A model generated the notes under the pieces. The model searched no databases, was not told the origin of the DNA, and saw only the letters and a program-made list of their open reading frames with translations. Below are positions 17,206 to 26,319 of a stretch of DNA of 64,000 nt, piece by piece. This DNA is from Bacteroidales bacterium. GTDB taxonomy: Bacteria > Bacteroidota > Bacteroidia > Bacteroidales > UBA7332. The DNA is taken from NCBI GenBank assembly GCA_028687995.1, contig JAQTZA010000006.1, positions 156,486 to 220,485 of the forward strand, in the 5' to 3' direction. The first letter of the stretch is position 1. The number at the start of each line of letters is the position of its first letter. The translations under genes and the position numbers were made by a program.

Positions 17206-20200
17206 CTATTGTTCCCAAAAATCGATTTTTGAGGGGTTGATGATCAAATTGGTAATTCTTTCCAATGAAAATACTCTATCCTCATTCCTCATATAACAAT
17301 ACCCCTTAACACAAAGAGATTCAGAGACACCCACTTGTTCAAATAGTAATGGTTTTATCGTTCTTTTACTCGATGCTCCATTGCTAAATAGATTTGATTT
17401 CTGATATGAAAATTGAATTAGTTGGTTTTTAATTATTGCATTGCTTATTGCATTATATTTTACATTGATATCTGTACTATCTATTATAATTTCTTTTGTA
17501 TAATCTTTACTATCCTTATTTACATTGTAATGATTTAGATAATAATCGATATTACTGCTTCCTAAATTCTTTGCTGTCTGCCAATCGTTAAAAGCACTGT
17601 TATAAAGTTGTTTTTTCGCACAACATACACCTCGAAATACGTATGCTTCTTTATCATTTGAATTTTTTTCAATATATCTGTTTATGTACTCAATTGATAA
17701 ATCTATTTGACCTAACTTGAATTGAGTTTTTGCTAACCAATATAATGTGCTTTTATTTTGAGGATTAATTTCATCTGCTTTTTGCCAATCAGATAATGCA
17801 TTGGTATAATTATTCATATCATAATGCACGCTTCCTCTCCAATAATATGAGCTGGAATTTTTATCATTTAATATAATTGATTGATTATAATCACTCAAGG
17901 CCTCAACTTTATCACCACTTTCCTCAAAACATCTACCCCTATTATAATATGATAAATAATTATTATTATCATTTTCCAAAGCTTTAGTATAATATGCAAT
18001 AGCTTGACTGTAATTCTTTTCTTTATAGAAGCTGTCTGCTTTTTCTATAAAGTCCGAGGGTGCAATCTTACAGCTGTAATTGCAATAATGAATGTTGCTA
18101 CAAGCATAAAAATAACCAAAAGGTCCTTTCCTTTCAATCAGAATGCCATTATCACACCAATTACAGTGTTTTTTTTCAATCTTTTCATCGACTTCAATTT
18201 CATCTATAAATTTGGATCGGGTTTCATTATTTGTTAAAATGTAAATATGTTCTTTTGCGCGTGTTAAAGCCACATAAAAAACTCTTCGTTCTTCCCCATT
18301 TGGAAATTGATCGGACTTTGATAGTAAAAAATTTAATAATGGGTCATCTGAAATTTCAGAAGGAAATCCATATTTACCCGCATTCCCATTTAATATTATA
18401 ACAAAATCAGCCTCTAGCCCTTTTGCGGAATGAACCGTAAGAAAATCAATCTTAAAATGAGGATATTGCGGATGAGTAATTTTAATTTCTTTTGAATTTT
18501 GATTAAAATTAAATTTCAATCTGCTTTTTTCTTTAATTTCCTTAATTTCATGTTCATATCTACCAAGTAATAGAATTGTAGTTTCTTTCGAATTAACAAT
18601 TGTTGAAATGGAGTCTAAAGCTATATGAAGCGGATTAATAATGCTAGAATTGAAATCATATTTAAGAATTGTGATAGGTTTTTTTTCTGTTTGTTTGAAA
18701 CTTTTTAAATTTTTAGCAATTTGATTTGTGTTTTTTAATATAAAATTACTTGAAGTGTTAATTAGCTGGTTGTCGAATCTATATGTGTTTTCAATATATG
18801 ATTTTGCTGTTTTTCTTTCAAAGCCTTGAATCATTGTTGTTTTAAAGTAGTTCTCGAATTCAGTAAATATACCTATGTCACTACCTGCGAAACGATATAT
18901 TGATTGCCAATCATCACCAACACTAAATAGTTTTGTTTCAGCATTTTGATCTAATAAGGATTTGATTAGTAGATATCTAGATAGAGATATATCCTGAAAC
19001 TCATCTATAATAATGTATTTGTATGGGGAAATATAATTTTTCTTATTAACTTCTATGATAGCATTATTTATCATATCATTGAAGTCAATTTCCCCTGTTT
19101 CTTTTAAATATATTTCGTAGCTATTTAATATTGGAATAAAAATTTCAATAAATGCCAATGCTCTTTCGTCTTTATTATTGGCTGCGATTGTTTTTAGTTT
19201 TTCAATAGAAAGATTATTGGATTTGTAAAGAACTAGAAATGTATGTACTAATGTTGTGAAATTTTCAATCTCAGTTGAAGTGTTTTTTTTCATATATGCC
19301 CAAACTTCTTCATCTGATTTTGGATTGAAAACAACACCTCTTTTCTTTAATTTATTTTCAAGATTTGTTAGTAGAATTCCATCTCTTTTTTCCCAGGAAT
19401 AAGTCTCAACTAATTCCATATTGTATAGTTCAAATAGTTCTCTCTTCCATGCAATACCGTTATTGTATTTCTCTTTCGCTGTTAAATAATCATCCCCTTT
19501 GAACCAATTAGGAACATTTCCGCTTTGATCTATTGCAAAATGTTCAATATAGATATTATATTCAGGTAAATAAAAATCAGGTTTGTATTGTCCAAATGTT
19601 GTACTAGCAGTTTTATATTGAAACCTTTCCTCGTATGAATATTCAATATTATTTAAAAATAAGAAATTTGCAATCAATACTTCTTCTTGACTTTTAAGTT
19701 TTTCTCTGTATGATACCGGCAGACCTTGTATTTTCTTTTCAATCAATTTTAAACCTTGTAGGTCGTGATTGTTTATAATACTATATTTTATTCTCTCATT
19801 TCCAATTAGTTTTAATCCTTCATATTTTTGATCAATTAAGTAGTTTGTTCTTTCACTTTCTGTTTCAAATTCTGTTTCTTCTTTATATGGTTTTAATAGA
19901 AACAAACAAAAGTTTAGAATTCTATTAAAATAATCTGAGTTTTGTGTATTGTTTGCTATAAATGAGGCAAATAATTCTAATGTTTCTTTCTGGCTAAGCC
20001 TAATAATTGAAGGTTTTTCATTATTTGATTTTGAAATAATATCTAATCCTAATTTATGAAATGTTTTTACATCAATACCAACGTTAATGTTCTTTTGTAT
20101 ACGATTTCGCATTTCATCTGCTGCTTTTCTCGTAAAAGATATAAGTAGAATTTCATTAGGATTAATGTGGTAATTATCAATTAAATATTTTACTTTTCCA

Positions 20201-20721
20201 ACAATTGTTGTCGTTTTTCCACTACCTGCGCCAGCAACAATAATATTATTATCTTCATCTAATATAATTGCTTTTCTTTGTTGATTATCTAAAGATTTAC
20301 ATTCAATATTATCAAAGAATACCTTATTTATTTCTAATTCGCTTTCAATAAAATCAAGATTGCGCTTATCAATTATATCAATCAAATTATTAAACCTAAA
20401 TTTGAAGATTTCAATTTGTTGCTTTGTTTCACCTTCATAAGCTAATTTGCTAATATCATTAAAAGGAATTCTGTTGTATAAATCTTGATATTTTGCTTTG
20501 AATTTATAAGTTTTCAGATGATTAATGTATTCTTTTTTTGACATTAATTCTTGCAATTCAATACTTGCAATATTGACTGATGAAAGAAAATTATTGAGAC
20601 GGTTGTTGAAATCCTTGCGTTCGTTATTTGCAATTAATTCAAGTTTTTTTTTCTTTCTATAATTAATGTATAGAGTCAGCCCGACAATAGTGATTATAGT
20701 GCTTGTGATTATTATGTACAT
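17206..20721 (-). CDS. Helicase IV-like UvrD helicase fused to TPR repeats and a WYL domain
   Basis: A 1171-residue protein. Residues 2-20 form a membrane helix. Residues about 130-835 are a UvrD/Rep superfamily 1 helicase: Walker A AGAGSGKT at 163-170, a helicase IV-type insert with KPDFYLPEYNIYIEHFAID and WKRELFELYNMELVETYSW, Walker B YIIIDEFQD, GDDWQSIYRFAGSD, LTVHSAKGLEADFVI and VFYVALTRAKEHIYI. A CNWCDNG...CSNIHYC zinc-finger-like part follows, then TPR repeats (about 895-1065), and a C-terminal WYL domain (about 1090-1170, SLERITNLII). WYL domains bind ligands or nucleic acid and are frequent in phage defence. The DNA is strikingly AT-rich compared with neighbours, which suggests transfer. 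A defence role is inference. Confidence 0.85.
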   Translation of the reverse strand: MYIIITSTIITIVGLTLYINYRKKKKLELIANNERKDFNNRLNNFLSSVNIASIELQELMSKKEYINHLKTYKFKAKYQDLYNRIPFNDISKLAYEGETKQQIEIFKFRFNNLIDIIDKRNLDFIESELEINKVFFDNIECKSLDNQQRKAIILDEDNNIIVAGAGSGKTTTIVGKVKYLIDNYHINPNEILLISFTRKAADEMRNRIQKNINVGIDVKTFHKLGLDIISKSNNEKPSIIRLSQKETLELFASFIANNTQNSDYFNRILNFCLFLLKPYKEETEFETESERTNYLIDQKYEGLKLIGNERIKYSIINNHDLQGLKLIEKKIQGLPVSYREKLKSQEEVLIANFLFLNNIEYSYEERFQYKTASTTFGQYKPDFYLPEYNIYIEHFAIDQSGNVPNWFKGDDYLTAKEKYNNGIAWKRELFELYNMELVETYSWEKRDGILLTNLENKLKKRGVVFNPKSDEEVWAYMKKNTSTEIENFTTLVHTFLVLYKSNNLSIEKLKTIAANNKDERALAFIEIFIPILNSYEIYLKETGEIDFNDMINNAIIEVNKKNYISPYKYIIIDEFQDISLSRYLLIKSLLDQNAETKLFSVGDDWQSIYRFAGSDIGIFTEFENYFKTTMIQGFERKTAKSYIENTYRFDNQLINTSSNFILKNTNQIAKNLKSFKQTEKKPITILKYDFNSSIINPLHIALDSISTIVNSKETTILLLGRYEHEIKEIKEKSRLKFNFNQNSKEIKITHPQYPHFKIDFLTVHSAKGLEADFVIILNGNAGKYGFPSEISDDPLLNFLLSKSDQFPNGEERRVFYVALTRAKEHIYILTNNETRSKFIDEIEVDEKIEKKHCNWCDNGILIERKGPFGYFYACSNIHYCNYSCKIAPSDFIEKADSFYKEKNYSQAIAYYTKALENDNNNYLSYYNRGRCFEESGDKVEALSDYNQSIILNDKNSSSYYWRGSVHYDMNNYTNALSDWQKADEINPQNKSTLYWLAKTQFKLGQIDLSIEYINRYIEKNSNDKEAYVFRGVCCAKKQLYNSAFNDWQTAKNLGSSNIDYYLNHYNVNKDSKDYTKEIIIDSTDINVKYNAISNAIIKNQLIQFSYQKSNLFSNGASSKRTIKPLLFEQVGVSESLCVKGYCYMRNEDRVFSLERITNLIINPSKIDFWEQ

Positions 20722-20760
20722 TACATTCCTTATTATGTTGATAGATCAATCAAACCTCCG

Positions 20761-20965
20761 CAGGTGCAAGTCTTTGACTTGTGGCTTTTCATTATGCAGT
20801 TATTCACAGCTTAAGAAATTCCTCCGTTCGGCATAGGCTCTGCCTATGTCGTGTTTATTTAAGGCTCATTTTGCAAAACGGAGCTTTGCATTTAGCACTG
20901 ACGAAGGCAGAGCCTTCGCCATACGACCGCACTACGGTGTATTGTACGCTACGATGAACGGAGCT
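20761..20965. repeat. Cluster of short hairpins (family D)
   Basis: Three perfect hairpins: CAAGTC-ttt-GACTTG, CATAGGC-tct-GCCTATG and CGAAGGC-aga-GCCTTCG. The word CTGCCTATGTCGTGT (20840-20854) with nearby TAAGGCTC recurs at 23947-23974. Base composition is higher in GC than the AT-rich genes on either side. No coding frame is seen. Confidence 0.65.
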
Positions 20966-20993
20966 TGTTAATCCTGAAATTTACATTAGAATT

Positions 20994-22211
20994 TTATTGT
21001 TGAGCAAGCATCCATTTTAATAGTTTCATGTTTTTTGTTTTTTTACACACTTTAAACATTGTATTGTGAGTTTCATTGTTGTAATATTTTTTGAGAAGAG
21101 AAGATTTAACGGTGTTGTCAAGTCTTGAATATGTAATAGCCCATATCATTGTAGTAATTTGATAATGTGATAGATTATTATAAAAGTCAATTTGTAACTT
21201 TTCAAAATCAGGAATGCTAACTGGATAATATTTTGCTCTGTCCATTGCAACTTCATAAAACCGTCTGGTCAATTTTAGTTCAGGTGCAGTTGTTTCGGAA
21301 TTTTCAAAACTTGATAATTCATTATTTTGATTAAATAGATCATCATTAATATGCTTGCGGATAGATAAAGATAAAGGACCAAACTTTTCTTCAATCATTT
21401 TTATAGCATTATTTAACAATCTAAACTCTGGATTTGTTTCTAATAATGCACGAGCTTCATCGTTTTCTGTGATTTCTGTTTTTTCTTTTGCCTGAATATC
21501 GATCTTGTTATCTATCTTTTTAGTCGACTTGAGTGCTTCTTCATATTTCTGTATTGTCAGCGAATCAATTGCATTTAGAAATTCAAAATCGTCAATCAAT
21601 GTTTGATTTTCAATTTCAAAATTTGGCTTCTCATCAATAATCCAACTCGTTATTTCCGCTCTGCGATTTCTAGAAATCACCATATCAAAATTTTGTCTAG
21701 CCCAATTGCTAATAATTCTTGATTTGGTAGGATAGCGAAGAACTCTGTTTAATAAAAGCTCTGAAACTTCAATATTTTCACAAAGCCATTGTTCTTCAGT
21801 TGGCGTTAGATTTACATTGATCAAGAGGTTATTGCAAATTCTTCGTGCTTCATCTATTTGTTTGACACTAATGTAATTATCTTCCTCAAACACTTTTCTA
21901 AATAATTCAAAAATCAAGAATCTTGTTTCGGGAGTTAATATTTTTTTTCGAGTCAAATCTTTATTGTTAGATATTATGTAATTTTTGAGTATGCTAATCA
22001 ATGAAAGTCTATTAATTCTGTTTGAAGAAGCCCATTCGTCATTCGTTATTTTTAGTATGTTGTGAAAGACTCGTGGATTGAACTTATAATAACATAAATA
22101 GTCACGGTGTTTCAGGAAATCTGCATACGACAAAATCAAATCATCTTTTGGATATGGGTTTTCTATTTCTAGTATAGATTTTCTTAGATCAATTTGTCTT
22201 TCTTTATTCAT
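20994..22211 (-). CDS. Hypothetical protein of the AT-rich island
   Basis: A 405-residue, charged, soluble-looking protein that I do not recognise. There is no signal peptide or membrane segment. It begins MNKERQIDLRKSILEIENPY. The middle (about 200-285) is rich in Lys, Glu and Asn and looks helical. The C-terminal part (SHYQITTMIWAITYSRLD, then KVCKKTKNMKLLKWMLAQQ) is basic. It lies between the helicase-WYL gene (273 bases downstream on the minus strand) and two further unknown genes, all on the same strand and all very AT-rich, so it may belong to the same transferred cassette. Confidence 0.7.
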   Translation of the reverse strand: MNKERQIDLRKSILEIENPYPKDDLILSYADFLKHRDYLCYYKFNPRVFHNILKITNDEWASSNRINRLSLISILKNYIISNNKDLTRKKILTPETRFLIFELFRKVFEEDNYISVKQIDEARRICNNLLINVNLTPTEEQWLCENIEVSELLLNRVLRYPTKSRIISNWARQNFDMVISRNRRAEITSWIIDEKPNFEIENQTLIDDFEFLNAIDSLTIQKYEEALKSTKKIDNKIDIQAKEKTEITENDEARALLETNPEFRLLNNAIKMIEEKFGPLSLSIRKHINDDLFNQNNELSSFENSETTAPELKLTRRFYEVAMDRAKYYPVSIPDFEKLQIDFYNNLSHYQITTMIWAITYSRLDNTVKSSLLKKYYNNETHNTMFKVCKKTKNMKLLKWMLAQQ

Positions 22212-22335
22212 TATTATTCTGTATATGATTAGAAAGTCCTACATTCATAAATCCATTATAAGTTGTAGTAATAACTCTTTATTCAATATTTATTTTTTTG
22301 TAGACGCAGGTTTTGCTAGTTTCTACGATTAAGGC

Positions 22336-23034
22336 TTAACCATAAGATGGATATGTAATCTTTTTTTCAATTCTACCACCATCATCATAAATCCACTCAT
22401 CTATTGATGATAATGTCATACCCATAAAAATCCACTCTTCAAGGATTTTGTCATTTTTGTATCTGTGAATATAAGAATAGTTTATATAATCAGATATATC
22501 AATAGTTCGCTTTTCTACAATATTAATTTGGTCTAAAAATTTATAATTTACTATTTTACATAATTCACCATCTTTATTAAATTCATTTTCTTCTAAAGAA
22601 CGATTTTGCTCATCTTTAAGATTAATAATTTTTTGTTTTGTAGATCCTATTCTTTTTTCTGTACTTTGTTGCGCAGTCATAATTTTTTGAAGGACTTGAA
22701 CATGTTCCAATTCCGTTAATGCAATTTTGCTATTGTCTAAATTGCTTTCTAACTCACAAGTTTCGGATTCTGCATCAAAAAAACGATTAATTAAATTTAT
22801 CCAGGCAATATTTGCATTGCTTTGGGAAAATTTACCTTGACTATACGCAAATTGCATATCATTTTTCAATTGCATATAACACTCAAGGTTGAAATAAAAA
22901 GTGCTTCCACTGTCTTGCTTATGTGTAATATACCAAATGTCACCTATTTTAGGCTTTGTAAATAATTTAGTTGCAAATGCTCTGTAAAGCAAAGCCATTT
23001 CATATCCACTAAAATCTTGTTTTTTTACAATCAT
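22336..23034 (-). CDS. Hypothetical protein paired with the RES-like gene
   Basis: A 232-residue protein that I do not recognise. It begins MIVKKQDFSGYEMALLYRAF, has a charged helical middle with likely coiled coil (about 100-155) and a C-terminal strand-rich part (YINYSYIHRYKNDKILEEW, then SSIDEWIYDDGGRIEKKI). It starts 15 bases after the RES-like gene, so the two are almost certainly cotranscribed. By analogy with RES-Xre toxin-antitoxin pairs it could be a partner or immunity protein, but it has no recognisable Xre helix-turn-helix. Confidence 0.7.
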   Translation of the reverse strand: MIVKKQDFSGYEMALLYRAFATKLFTKPKIGDIWYITHKQDSGSTFYFNLECYMQLKNDMQFAYSQGKFSQSNANIAWINLINRFFDAESETCELESNLDNSKIALTELEHVQVLQKIMTAQQSTEKRIGSTKQKIINLKDEQNRSLEENEFNKDGELCKIVNYKFLDQINIVEKRTIDISDYINYSYIHRYKNDKILEEWIFMGMTLSSIDEWIYDDGGRIEKKITYPSYG

Positions 23035-23049
23035 AATTTTGTCGTTATT

Positions 23050-23901
23050 TTACCATTTTATTTTATTATTATCAAAGTCAAAAGTTTTACTTGAAATATT
23101 CCATATAGGATATTTCATATAGTCATCATTGCAAAATTCAACATTTACTAGGAATGCTTCTGATAATTCAAAATAATTATTTTCAAAGAGTATTGATGGA
23201 AAAGCGTAATTAAAGCCATAATAGAAATAACCAACACTTGGGTAAATTAGTCCATCAATCTTGTTTTTTGGATTTAGTAAAGTCTTCGAATGCAATGCTG
23301 AGACTAAATAATCATTTTCACATTTAATATTTGTCTTTGCGTATTGGTCTGCAATAAATCTCGTTTTTAGAAAATAAGTTCGATAATCTTTTCTTTGCAT
23401 TTCCTTAAACCTCTTATTTTTTGTCGCTTTACAATATAAATTTAAATCAGTTCCTGATTTTTGTGTTTTCTGTGAGTTTGATATAATCTGTAGAGCGATT
23501 TTTTTCTTAATTTTCCACTTAGTAACAGTCATTGAGAACTTTCTGTTTTTAGTATTCCTAAGTGAATCTTGACAACCTTCTATAATTGAAATATCAAGGG
23601 CACAAGTATAGTAACCAATCGGTTGACCTTTCACATTTGCTCTTGACAAATACATTGGATTTGGATTATAGCTTATTCTTGCTATACTATCATATGGTTT
23701 TTCATTTTCATTGATGCAGGCACGATATATATAGTTATTATCTGTAACCTCTAAGTCATGTAAATCAAAAGGGAATTTTCTTAAACAACTAATTTTAGAA
23801 ATTTGTGCGGGTTTGAATCCACAGAAATTTATTCGATTTAGAAGTTTAAACCTTTTCGAAAGCCGTCTGTTTGAATATATTTTATTTTTAATTCCTTTCA
23901 C
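23050..23901 (-). CDS. RES-domain-like protein (possible NAD+-degrading toxin)
   Basis: A 283-residue protein. Central features resemble the RES fold: IYRACINENEKPY, RISYNPNPMYLSRANVKGQP, YYTCALDISIIEGC with a conserved-type Glu, and near the C-terminus DGLIYPSVGYFYYGFNYAFP, like the RES pattern DGIxYPS-x-GGVN. RES proteins are NAD+ phosphorylases or glycohydrolases used as toxins. The basic N-terminus (IKNKIYSNRRLSKRFKLLNR) is unusual for the short RES toxins, and this protein is longer. I base the assignment on motif pattern only. It leads the 23901-22336 gene pair in the AT-rich island. Confidence 0.5.
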   Translation of the reverse strand: MKGIKNKIYSNRRLSKRFKLLNRINFCGFKPAQISKISCLRKFPFDLHDLEVTDNNYIYRACINENEKPYDSIARISYNPNPMYLSRANVKGQPIGYYTCALDISIIEGCQDSLRNTKNRKFSMTVTKWKIKKKIALQIISNSQKTQKSGTDLNLYCKATKNKRFKEMQRKDYRTYFLKTRFIADQYAKTNIKCENDYLVSALHSKTLLNPKNKIDGLIYPSVGYFYYGFNYAFPSILFENNYFELSEAFLVNVEFCNDDYMKYPIWNISSKTFDFDNNKIKW

Positions 23902-24844
23902 ACTACGTGATATGTTTTTTTCTTCGTCCCCCGTACGGCGAAGAATCTGCCTATGTCGTGTATCTATAAGGCTCTGCCTTTCTTCTTTTGCAAATGATAC
24001 TTCACGAAAAGCAGAAGTTTTTGATCAAGTATATTTGTTTGTACTACTCTCAATCCCCAATCATTTCCTCCCAAACCCAGTTTCCCCACCATATATAATA
24101 TACACACCCTTCCGATTTTAGTAAGTACCCCTCACTATATCCTCGTATTTCACAAAAATAGTGTTTTGTTCGAATATATTTAAAGAAACGGCAGGGAAAT
24201 ACATACAGATGGTATTTATTTATTTTCGTTCTAGGGTAAGAGGTGGATTTTAGGGTTTGGGTAGAGTAGTAAAAGAATGAAATTCTTTGCGGTGAATTAT
24301 ATTCTTCGGTGTGGGGGAGGTCAGCCTCTTGCGTTTCTCTCGTGCGGTAATCGTCACTTTTCGGGTCAGAAAAGAGAATTTGATTGCTGTTTCTCTTCCT
24401 TTTCAAGGTAGCTTCCTTATGTCGTTCCGTTTTTCAATATTTCGAAAAAGCGTTGCTAAGTGGTGTCGTTTTGGGCTGTTTTCTTCACTCAAAAACCCTC
24501 ATTTTGGGCATGTACCTATCGCCCGATTTTTTCGCCATTGTAAATAGCTGAAAAACAGTATGTTACAAAGGAGCTCAAAACCCGATGTACCTATAATAAA
24601 TTCGGGAAAAAGCGAAAATGTCGGAAATTTTTTGTATTTATTTGTAGTGTCTTTTCCGCATCTCATTAAGGCACGTTACGAACTCATCGGTGCACCACCT
24701 CGCACCACAGAGAGAACAACATCCCCAAAGAGTAAGACGAGCAAAAGACAAGGCGATCATTCACAGCAATGTCAAGTAGCACATAGATTAAAAGGTGGAC
24801 TGCATTCATCGGTCTGCTTTCCGCCTCAAAAAAACGGAAAATGA
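23902..24844. other. Intergenic region without a credible gene
   Basis: About 940 bases. The first part (23938-23990) carries a copy of the hairpin-associated word CTGCCTATGTCGTGT found at 20840. A forward frame from ATG 24560 runs to TGA 24842-24844, in the same frame as the heptad repeats that follow, but its composition is not protein-like. Frames at 24050-24406 (minus) and 24311-24547 (plus) also look random. It may be decayed coding DNA. Confidence 0.5.
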
Positions 24845-24847
24845 GCA

Positions 24848-25225
24848 AAAGCAATTGAAACAGGAGTAAAAGCAATTGAAACAGAACAAAAAGCAACAGG
24901 AACAGAACAAAAAGCAATTGAAACAGAACAAGAACCAATTGAAACAGGACAAAAAGCAATTGAAACAGGAGTAAAAGCAATTGAAACAGGAGCAAAAGCA
25001 ATTGAAACAGAACAAAAAGCAACAGGAACAGAACAAAAAGCAATTGAAACAGAACAAGAACCAATTGAAACAGGACAAAAAGCAATTGAAACAGGAGTAA
25101 AAGCAATTGAAACAGAACAAAAAGCAATTGAAACAGGAGCAAAGGCAACCGTAACAGGAGCAAAAGCAATTGAAACAGACCAAAAAGCAACAGTAACAGG
25201 ACAACAAACTAAAGAAATAACCTGA
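24848..25225 (+). repeat. 21-bp minisatellite coding a seven-residue repeat
   Basis: Seventeen contiguous 21-bp units (24848-25204), for example AAAGCAATTGAAACAGAACAA, read in one plus-strand frame as KAIETEQ with variants KATGTEQ, EPIETGQ, KAIETGV and KAIETGA, then a short tail to TGA at 25223-25225. A block of several units is itself repeated 126 bases on. The frame has no start codon: an in-frame TGA precedes it, and the ATG at 24841 is one base out of frame. It could be the 3' end of a broken gene or a selfish minisatellite. Confidence 0.8.
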
Positions 25226-25236
25226 GTTCGGGATAA
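25219..25236 (+). repeat. 18-bp motif AACCTGAGTTCGGGATAA, copy 1
   Basis: Identical 18-bp copies lie at 29325-29342 (same strand) and 29535-29552 (opposite strand). Copy 1 overlaps the stop codon of the heptad-repeat frame. Confidence 0.85.
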
Positions 25237-25281
25237 AAAAGATTATCAATGATTAATACCAGCCTGACGGCAGGCAGAATC

Positions 25282-25405
25282 AATAAGGTAATAAGGTTGA
25301 TCGTGGCGTAAACTTCTATTACTACTAAGGTTAAGACCTTATTCGTTGATTGGTCAACCTTAGTAGCCGTGTTAAAGATTCTAATTTAAACCTTATTACC
25401 TTATT
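25282..25405. repeat. 124-bp palindromic element, family A copy 1
   Basis: Terminal inverted repeats AATAAGGTAATAAGGTT / AACCTTATTACCTTATT (17 bp, perfect) enclose an inner inverted pair CTACTAAGGTT / AACCTTAGTAG. The element at 29185-29308 has the same length and is clearly similar in inverted orientation. The two enclose the FN3-muramidase-holin genes. Confidence 0.85.
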
Positions 25406-25510
25406 TTTAATCAGTTAGAGAGCTATATAACAACTCTTTTCGCGAATTCAGACTAACAGAAAAATAGTATCACAATAAAATAGATGTTGAACCAAAAAAA
25501 GTAACAAACA

Positions 25511-26128
25511 ATGAAAAAAGAGAAAGTAGTTTTAGATTTCACACGCATTACCATTGTACAAAAGTGTGAATTTGGGCGTAATGTAGTGCTTAAAATGACC
25601 AACAACGCGAAGTTTGTCAATCCCGATGTCGCATTGGCAGACCTAAACGCCAAAACCGACTTGCTGGAGCAACGCAGTATTATTGCCCTCAGCGGAGGTA
25701 AAGAAGCCACCGCTCTGATGCACCAAACAGAAGCAGAGTGGGACGATTTGATGCGCAAAATGGCGAAATACGTCGATCGTATAGCCGATGGCGATGGCGC
25801 AGTGATTTTAAATGCAGGTTTCAATCTGGCAAAACAGGCTACACCTAGTTCACGACCTGAATTTAGTGTAGAATTGGGTGACAAATCGGGCACAGTGGCT
25901 TTGCGTCGTCAAAAGGTTGATGGTGCCAAATCGTACATCTGGCAATATTGCGTGGGCGAAACTCCATCGGAAAATGAAGGCGATTGGCAATTAGGAGCAG
26001 CTACCAGCAAAGTGACAGCCACCATCACGGGATTAACTCCCCTCGCCAAACATTGGTTTCGCTCGTCTGCCGTCACTACCGATGGCACCGCCGAATTGGT
26101 AGGCCCAATCGCACAGGTGGTGATTTAA
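25511..26128 (+). CDS. Fibronectin type III-like domain protein
   Basis: A 205-residue protein without signal peptide or membrane segment. The N-terminal half (about 1-115) has beta-strands then helices (VVLDFTRITIVQKCEFGRNV, LIALSGGKEATALMHQTEAEW is around 50-80). The C-terminal half (about 118-205) resembles a fibronectin type III fold: RPEFSVELGDKSGTVALRR, AKSYIWQYCVGETP, then TATITGLTPLAKHWFRSSAV, close to the FN3 pattern TxxTLTGLTPGTxYxxRVRA. It precedes a small gene, a GH108 muramidase and a holin, all on the same strand but with repeats between them. Its role is unknown; phage structural proteins often carry such domains. Confidence 0.7.
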   Translation: MKKEKVVLDFTRITIVQKCEFGRNVVLKMTNNAKFVNPDVALADLNAKTDLLEQRSIIALSGGKEATALMHQTEAEWDDLMRKMAKYVDRIADGDGAVILNAGFNLAKQATPSSRPEFSVELGDKSGTVALRRQKVDGAKSYIWQYCVGETPSENEGDWQLGAATSKVTATITGLTPLAKHWFRSSAVTTDGTAELVGPIAQVVI

Positions 26129-26157
26129 GAATAAAGATCTTAATTTTTTAGAAATTA

Positions 26158-26271
26158 GCCCCTCAATCCCCTTAAGGGGACTTTGAGATTCTACTGTAAA
26201 TATTTGTTTATCAATGATTAGCTTCTCATAATACCACCTCGGCAAAAGCCCCCTTCAGGGGATATAGGGGC
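26158..26271. repeat. MITE-like palindromic repeat, family B copy 2
   Basis: A 114-bp element with imperfect terminal repeats (GCCCCTCAATCCCCTTAAGG at the left, AGGGGATATAGGGGC at the right). The interior, from GGGGACTTTGAGATTCTACT to ACCACCTC, is a near match to the reverse complement of the interior of the copy at 13678-13792. Confidence 0.88.
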
Positions 26272-26319
26272 ATTAAATTAAGGCATTTCATATAAAAAAT
26301 CCATTAAAAAACCAATACA

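Noticed and set aside
24050..24406. 118-codon minus-strand frame
   Set aside because: No recognisable domain, promoter or protein-like composition; it overlaps other random frames in a region that looks decayed.
24684..25249. Long minus-strand open frames rich in Leu/Phe or Cys/Phe (24684-25190 and 24806-25249)
   Set aside because: They are the antisense of the 21-bp repeat array; the periodic sequence has few stops in any frame, and the products are low-complexity strings.
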